A DNA stretch of 64,000 bases, from NCBI GenBank assembly GCA_934746715.1, contig CAKVFI010000003.1, positions 186,001 to 250,000 on the forward strand, read 5' to 3'. Shown one piece after another: positions 59,870 to 64,000 of this stretch. Position 1 is the stretch's first letter. Every line of letters starts with the position of its first letter. Source of the DNA: an uncultured Clostridia bacterium. Its GTDB lineage: Bacteria > Bacillota > Clostridia > Christensenellales > UBA1242. Under the pieces are notes generated by a model that saw nothing but the letters and a program-made list of their open reading frames with translations, was not told where the DNA came from and did not search any database. Made by a program: the position numbers and the translations under genes.

Positions 59870-60769
59870 TTATATCAAAACACAAATCAAAATCAAGCAA
59901 ATGAAAGGTGCAACAAAACTCATTGCATCAACTCTATCCATCATGCCACCATGCCCTGGAAAGATTGTGCCGCTATCTTTTATAACAGCTTTTCGTTTTA
60001 GCCAACTTTCAAACAAATCGCCTGCTTGTCCAACTGCTGAACCAACAAAACCAATGAGCATAAAGTGCCACCAATCAAGTTTAAATAAATCCAAAATTGG
60101 TTGCCAGCCTGCGTAAAAACGCACAACAACAAACACAATCATAGCACCCAAAACGCCACCAAACAAGCCGCCAACTGCCCCACTCACTGTTTTGTTAGGG
60201 CTGATTTTTGGTGCAAGTTTTGGGCCTTTAAATGCCGAACCAATAAGATATGCAAAAGTATCTGTAAGCATTGTGATTGCAAACACCATAATGATAAATG
60301 GAACTGCAAATCTTTCAATTGATGAATATTCACCGGTGCGGTTAATCAAAAGCAATGTTCCAAACAAAAATGTTGGATAAGCACAGTTGATTAATGTGTA
60401 AAGAGCGGTTTTAAATGCAACTTTAAAGCCCGCTTTAATGTTTGACAAAAATTCAAACAAACAAACCATTAATGCGTAAACAAGCAAAGCACAAATTTCA
60501 ATCAATGCAACAAAACCAATATTTATTTTGCCATTGCAAATAAGCAAAATTATATAATTTAATATTATATAAAATGTGCTAAAAAGTCTATTTGGCTCTT
60601 TGCCTTGTTTTGAAAGAATATTTGACATTTCACTGCTTGCGATAAAGCAAATGAAAATAACAAATATATCAAAAATGTAATCTCCAATATTGTTTGGCAA
60701 AAATTTGCTTGCAATTGCCAAAACCGTTGCCAAAACTATAAAAATACTAGTAATAAATCTCTTTTTCAT
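59870..60769 (-). CDS. cdsA: Phosphatidate cytidylyltransferase
   Basis: Makes CDP-diacylglycerol for phospholipid synthesis. Eight or so membrane helices and the C-terminal signature KRKAVIKDSGTIFPGHGGMMDRVDAMSF. 299 aa. It starts 1 nt after the uppS stop codon, so translation is probably coupled. Confidence 0.95.
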   Translation of the reverse strand: MKKRFITSIFIVLATVLAIASKFLPNNIGDYIFDIFVIFICFIASSEMSNILSKQGKEPNRLFSTFYIILNYIILLICNGKINIGFVALIEICALLVYALMVCLFEFLSNIKAGFKVAFKTALYTLINCAYPTFLFGTLLLINRTGEYSSIERFAVPFIIMVFAITMLTDTFAYLIGSAFKGPKLAPKISPNKTVSGAVGGLFGGVLGAMIVFVVVRFYAGWQPILDLFKLDWWHFMLIGFVGSAVGQAGDLFESWLKRKAVIKDSGTIFPGHGGMMDRVDAMSFVAPFICLILICVLI

Positions 60770-60770
60770 C

Positions 60771-61496
60771 TTATTTTTCTTCCTTTATTGCCCCAAATCT
60801 GCGTTCACGGGACATATAACTTTTAAGCGCCTTTATTAAATCGTGTTTTGTAAATGCTGGCCAAAAAGTTTTTGGAAAATACCATTCACTATACGCTGAT
60901 TGCCAAACTTGAAAATTGCTTGTGCGGTTTTCGCCAGATGTGCGAATAATAAAATCCAACGGCAAAAGATCAGCTGAATACAAGTGATTTACAACATCTT
61001 GCTCTGTGATTGCAGTAATTCCTTCTTTAATGCAATTGTTAACCGCACGCAAAATTTCTTGTTTGCCACCATAATTTATGCAAGGATTTAAAACAAAACC
61101 GGTTTTTTGCTTTGTCTTTTCCATTAACGCAATTGCTTTTTTTCTCACACACTTTGGAATCCGTTCGTCAGTCATATCACCAGAAATTATTATCCTAACA
61201 TCTTTGTCCAAATAATCGCGCTCGTAGTCGTCCATCATTTTGTCAAACAATTCCATAAGATATTCAACTTCTTGTTTTGGGCGGTTCCAATTTTCTGCTG
61301 AAAAGCAATAAACGGATAAGTTCTTGATGCCTAAATCACGAATAAATTCAATTTGTTTTTTAAGGTTTTCAAATCCAAACTTATGCCCAACTGTACGAAC
61401 AAAACCTCGTTTTTTTGCCCATCTGCCATTTCCATCAATAATCAAGGCAATATGCTTTGGCATGCGAGGGTCGTTCTTTAGTTTTTCGATATCCAT
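60771..61496 (-). CDS. uppS: Undecaprenyl diphosphate synthase
   Basis: Makes the C55 lipid carrier for the cell wall. IALIIDGNGRWAKKRG (catalytic Asp), SVYCFSAENWNRP, and RTSGENRTSNFQVWQSAYSEWYF near the C-terminus. 241 aa. GGAGG precedes the ATG, which overlaps the frr stop by one base. Confidence 0.96.
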   Translation of the reverse strand: MDIEKLKNDPRMPKHIALIIDGNGRWAKKRGFVRTVGHKFGFENLKKQIEFIRDLGIKNLSVYCFSAENWNRPKQEVEYLMELFDKMMDDYERDYLDKDVRIIISGDMTDERIPKCVRKKAIALMEKTKQKTGFVLNPCINYGGKQEILRAVNNCIKEGITAITEQDVVNHLYSADLLPLDFIIRTSGENRTSNFQVWQSAYSEWYFPKTFWPAFTKHDLIKALKSYMSRERRFGAIKEEK

Positions 61497-62065
61497 TAAA
61501 CCTCCATAATTTCAGCAATCTTTCTTTCACACGCAAGATCTGATTTTTCAGTGTAATTATCCAAAGATTTTTGAACATCTTTTTCAAGCCCAGCCAAATC
61601 ATCTTCACTGATTGTACTATTTTTCTTCATATCTTTAAAAACATCCAAACAATCACGACGAGAATTGCGCATTGCAATTTTGGTTTCTTCAAGCAATTTC
61701 TTTGCATCTTTACTATATTCACGTCTGCGCTCTTCTGTCAACATTGGAAAGCCCACACGGATAATTTTTCCATCATCGCTTACAGAAACGCCCAAATTTG
61801 CTTGTTCAATGCCAGTTTTAATAGCTTTAAGTGTGCTTGCGTCCCAAGGGGAAACAACCAACATGCGTGCGTCTTGCACAATAATATTTGATGTTTGATT
61901 GATTGGTGTGCGAGTACCATAATAATCAACTTTAATACCTTCAATAAGTTTTGGGTTTGCTCTGCCCACACGGATAAGCATCAATTCATCAATAAAATGG
62001 TTAAATTGTTTGTCCAATTTTTCTTCGTAGTCCATCATTGTCATTTCAACATCTTCGTTTAACAT
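61496..62065 (-). CDS. frr: Ribosome recycling factor
   Basis: Splits post-termination ribosomes with EF-G. LMLIRVGRANPKLIEGIKVDYYGTRTPINQTSNI and VGFPMLTEERRREYSKDAKKLLEE are diagnostic. 189 aa from the ATG at 62065, which follows AAGGAG. pyrH, usually between tsf and frr, is absent; instead a terminator and a new promoter separate the two. Confidence 0.96.
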   Translation of the reverse strand: MLNEDVEMTMMDYEEKLDKQFNHFIDELMLIRVGRANPKLIEGIKVDYYGTRTPINQTSNIIVQDARMLVVSPWDASTLKAIKTGIEQANLGVSVSDDGKIIRVGFPMLTEERRREYSKDAKKLLEETKIAMRNSRRDCLDVFKDMKKNSTISEDDLAGLEKDVQKSLDNYTEKSDLACERKIAEIMEV

Positions 62066-62083
62066 AAATCTCCTTAAAATACG

Positions 62084-62101
62084 CTGCCTATCACTAGACA
62101 G
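62084..62101 (-). other. Hairpin in the frr leader
   Basis: CTGTCTA-GTGA-TAGGCAG (one G-T pair, GNRA-type loop) lies 9 nt after the predicted transcript start and ends 18 nt before the ATG at 62065. Confidence 0.5.
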
Positions 62102-62116
62102 CAACAATCTGAAAGT

Positions 62117-62145
62117 ATATTACATTAAACACAAAAAAATAGCAA
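62117..62145 (-). promoter_or_regulatory. Promoter of frr-uppS-cdsA
   Basis: Minus strand TTGCTA, 17-nt spacer, TAATAT. The -35 box is in the terminator stem of tsf. Confidence 0.6.
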
Positions 62146-62161
62146 GTGATTTGCTTGCTAT
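62133..62161 (-). terminator. tsf terminator, interlocked with the frr promoter
   Basis: Minus strand ATAGCAAG/CTTGCTAT with a 7-nt loop, then T6. Confidence 0.8.
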
Positions 62162-62183
62162 CTTTTTAACTTTAAAGTTGAAT

Positions 62184-62840
62184 TTATTGCATTTGAGATT
62201 GTTTTGCAACTTCTGCTGCAAAGTCTTCATTGCGTTTTTCAAGGCCTTCACCCATAACCATAAGCACAAATCTACGAATTGTGATTTTTTCACCAATTTT
62301 TGCAATAAGGTCTGTCAAAACATCTTTAACTTTCTTTTTGCCATCAGGGTCTTTGATGTAAACTTGTTCCATCAAAACAACTTCTTCATAGTATTTGTTG
62401 ATTTTGCCTTCAACAATTTTGCCAACAATTGCTTCTGGTTTGCCTTCATTGATAAGTTGAACACGATAAATTTCTTTTTCTTTTTCAACCATATCTTGTG
62501 GTACTTCGTTGATATTTACACAAATTGGACGAGATGCAACAACTTGCATTGCAAGGTTGTGAGCAAATTCACGCAATTCTTCATTTTTTGCTGCGAAGTC
62601 TGTTTCTGTGTTGATTTCGATAAGTGAAGCAAAACTGCCATTGCCGTGAACATAACTGTCAATAAAACCTTCAGCTGCAATTCTGCCTTCTTTTTTTGCT
62701 GCTTTTGCAACACCACGTTCACGCAAAATTTCAACTGCTTTTTCCATATTGCCGTCAGCTTCTGTTAAAGCCTTTTTGCAGTCCATCATGCCTGCACCTG
62801 TCATTTCTCTTAAATTAGCAACATCTTTTGCTGTAATCAT
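62184..62840 (-). CDS. tsf: Elongation factor Ts
   Basis: Nucleotide exchange factor for EF-Tu. LREMTGAGMMDCKKALTEADGN with UBA-like N-terminus, RGVAKAAKKEGRIAAEG and INTETDFAAKNEEL. At 218 aa it is the short type, with a reduced second half compared with the ~290-residue form. GGGGG precedes the ATG. Follows rpsB by 14 nt. Confidence 0.95.
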   Translation of the reverse strand: MITAKDVANLREMTGAGMMDCKKALTEADGNMEKAVEILRERGVAKAAKKEGRIAAEGFIDSYVHGNGSFASLIEINTETDFAAKNEELREFAHNLAMQVVASRPICVNINEVPQDMVEKEKEIYRVQLINEGKPEAIVGKIVEGKINKYYEEVVLMEQVYIKDPDGKKKVKDVLTDLIAKIGEKITIRRFVLMVMGEGLEKRNEDFAAEVAKQSQMQ

Positions 62841-62854
62841 ATAAATCCCCCTTA

Positions 62855-63691
62855 TTATTCTTGAACTGGTTGTTCTTTTTCTTCAACTTTTTTAGCACGT
62901 TTGCGAGCTGGTTTTTCTGCTGATTTTTCTTCGTCTTTAACGATATCACCACTAACCATTGCTTCCATGCTAACATCTTCATCTTCAGCGTTAAGGTCGT
63001 GCAAAATTTCGCCACCCTTTGCTTCCAAAATAGCGTCTGTTAAAGCGCTTAAAATAAGTTTAACTGAACCGATTGCATCATCATTTGCAGGAATGCAAAC
63101 TGTAACATCGTCTGGGTCGCTGTTTGTATCCACAATGCCAACTGTTGGGATGCCAAGGCGTTTAGCTTCTTTAACAGCAATGTGTTCCATGTGTGGATCA
63201 ACCAAAATGATAAGACCTGGAATTGATGTCATATCTTTGATACCGCTAAGGTTTGCAGCAAGTTTGTCGCGTTCTGCTTTAAGTTTGATAACTTCTTTTT
63301 TAGGCAACAAATCGAAATCACCAAGAGTTTCCATATTGTTGAGTTTGTTCATGCGGTCAATACGTTTACGGATTGTTGTGAAGTTTGTAAGTGTACCACC
63401 CAACCAACGTGTGTTAACGTAGAACATGCCACAACGTTCAGCTTCTTGTTTAACTGTTTCGCTAGCTTGTTTTTTTGTGCCTACAAACAAAACGTTTGCA
63501 CCAGCAAGCACTTTTTCTTTGACGAAAACATAAGCTTCATCAACTTGTTTTGAAGTATCTTCAAGGTTAAGAATGTGAATATCATTCCTGCTTGTGTAGA
63601 TGTACTTCTTCATCTTTGGGTTCCATTTGCGTGTTTGATGACCAAAATGGCAACCAGCTTCTAATAATTGTTTCATTGAAATAACTGACAT
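62855..63691 (-). CDS. rpsB: Ribosomal protein S2 with a charged C-terminal tail
   Basis: ISMKQLLEAGCHFGHQTRKWNPKMKKYIYTSRNDIHILNL, NVLFVGTKKQASETV and IPTVGIVDTNSDPDDV are standard S2 blocks. About 45 residues beyond the usual end form an acidic then Lys/Arg-rich tail (DLNAEDEDVSMEAMV to KPARKRAKKVEEKE). 278 aa. AGGAGG precedes the ATG. Confidence 0.96.
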   Translation of the reverse strand: MSVISMKQLLEAGCHFGHQTRKWNPKMKKYIYTSRNDIHILNLEDTSKQVDEAYVFVKEKVLAGANVLFVGTKKQASETVKQEAERCGMFYVNTRWLGGTLTNFTTIRKRIDRMNKLNNMETLGDFDLLPKKEVIKLKAERDKLAANLSGIKDMTSIPGLIILVDPHMEHIAVKEAKRLGIPTVGIVDTNSDPDDVTVCIPANDDAIGSVKLILSALTDAILEAKGGEILHDLNAEDEDVSMEAMVSGDIVKDEEKSAEKPARKRAKKVEEKEQPVQE

Positions 63692-63743
63692 AATTAATTA
63701 AACCTCCTGTTTGTCTCTTCCCCAGCATTCATTTTGCTTTAAA

Positions 63744-63780
63744 ACCCAATTTAGGCAACAGATAAGCAATCGTGTTGGGT
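63744..63780 (-). ncRNA. Hairpin in the rpsB leader
   Basis: ACCCAA and TTGGGT pair around a 25-nt loop in the ~105-nt leader. It could be an S2 autoregulation site, but I cannot match it to a described leader. Confidence 0.35.
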
Positions 63781-63801
63781 GCTTTTTCATTGAACGGGTT
63801 A

Positions 63802-63830
63802 ATACTAACAAAAAAACAAGAAAAAGTCAA
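63802..63830 (-). promoter_or_regulatory. rpsB-tsf promoter
   Basis: Minus strand TTGACT, 17-nt spacer, TAGTAT. Confidence 0.68.
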
Positions 63831-63886
63831 CAATATATTGATAATTTCTTGTTAATAGTGTGTTAAAAGATTAATTTTTTGATTTA

Positions 63887-64000
63887 TTATTTTTTACTAT
63901 CCTTATCGCTTTCGTCAATTAATGCTTGATAGAGTTCCAACACTTCATCAATGATTTTTTCATCGTTAACAACTTCAAGTGATTGATTTTCTTCATCAAG
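63887..64000 (-). CDS. C-terminal tail of an acidic protein, start outside window
   Basis: 37 codons open to the window edge, ending at two adjacent TAA codons. The sequence is acidic and helical (DEVLELYQALIDESDKDSKK). Too little is present to name it. Confidence 0.5.
   Translation of the reverse strand, partial: LDEENQSLEVVNDEKIIDEVLELYQALIDESDKDSKK

Overview
This window is AT-rich chromosomal DNA from a spore-forming, low-GC Gram-positive bacterium of the class Clostridia. The sporulation genes point there: spoIIAA-spoIIAB-sigF, spoVAC-spoVAD-spoVAE, yunB and a complete spoIIIAA-AH operon. So do a Gram-positive LexA with its own SOS box, a serine T-box, and the housekeeping order rpsB-tsf-frr-uppS-cdsA-rseP-[polC position]-rimP-nusA-ylxR-ylxQ-infB-rbfA-truB. 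It does not look like a model Bacillus or Clostridium: pyrH, dxr and proS are missing from that block and polC is reduced to a stub. I cannot name the species. There is no rRNA, CRISPR array or intact insertion sequence.

Layout. 0-5 kb: the end of an Ig-like protein, a SpoU methyltransferase, tRNA-Thr(CGT) with a duplicated 5' end, a phospholipase-D-like protein without catalytic residues, an endonuclease IV-like TIM barrel and an RluA synthase. 4.9-5.6 kb: six tRNAs (Pro, CAT anticodon, Asp, Phe, Tyr, Thr). 5.7-12.6 kb: a zinc-ribbon membrane protein, the forespore sigma-F operon, an Asn-rich lipoprotein, spoVA and yunB. 12.7-18 kb: a NifS/ThiI thiouridine pair, RNase Y, tRNA-Trp, a small unknown protein and RNase HI. 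18-24 kb (minus): an ABC exporter with a membrane-anchored PadR-like protein, LexA and a tyrosine recombinase. 24-26.7 kb: T-box-controlled serS and a 950-bp gene-free stretch with DnaA-box-like sites and a large palindrome. 26.7-34.6 kb (minus): miaB-mutS-mutL-miaA-ynbB. 34.7-41.3 kb: a class A penicillin-binding protein, murI, rpsT, a YgjP-like metallopeptidase, holA and comEC. 41.4-41.7 kb: tRNA-Glu(CTC) followed by tandem copies of its 3' end and terminator. 41.7-50.7 kb (minus): efp, spoIIIAA-AH, asp23, nusB, xseA, xseB and a short proS. 50.8-63.7 kb (minus): the translation, transcription and lipid block.

How the genes work together. SpoIIAA/AB/SigF start forespore transcription, SpoIIIAA-AH build the mother-cell channel to the forespore, and SpoVA proteins move dipicolinic acid. 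MutS/MutL repair shares an operon with the tRNA A37 modifiers MiaB and MiaA.

Most interesting points. At least seven genes (trmH-like, PLD-like, zinc-ribbon, nifS, the ORF at 17259, miaB, holA) lack a Shine-Dalgarno sequence and have a sigma-A-type promoter whose -10 box ends 6-7 nt before the ATG, so their mRNAs should be leaderless. In the polC position lies a 506-residue protein with only the PolC N-terminal, OB and proofreading-exonuclease parts. ProRS lacks its editing insertion. Two terminators contain the -35 box of the next gene. A 15-bp motif recurs around serS and as a 36-bp palindrome. All calls are from reading the sequence; no database search was run.
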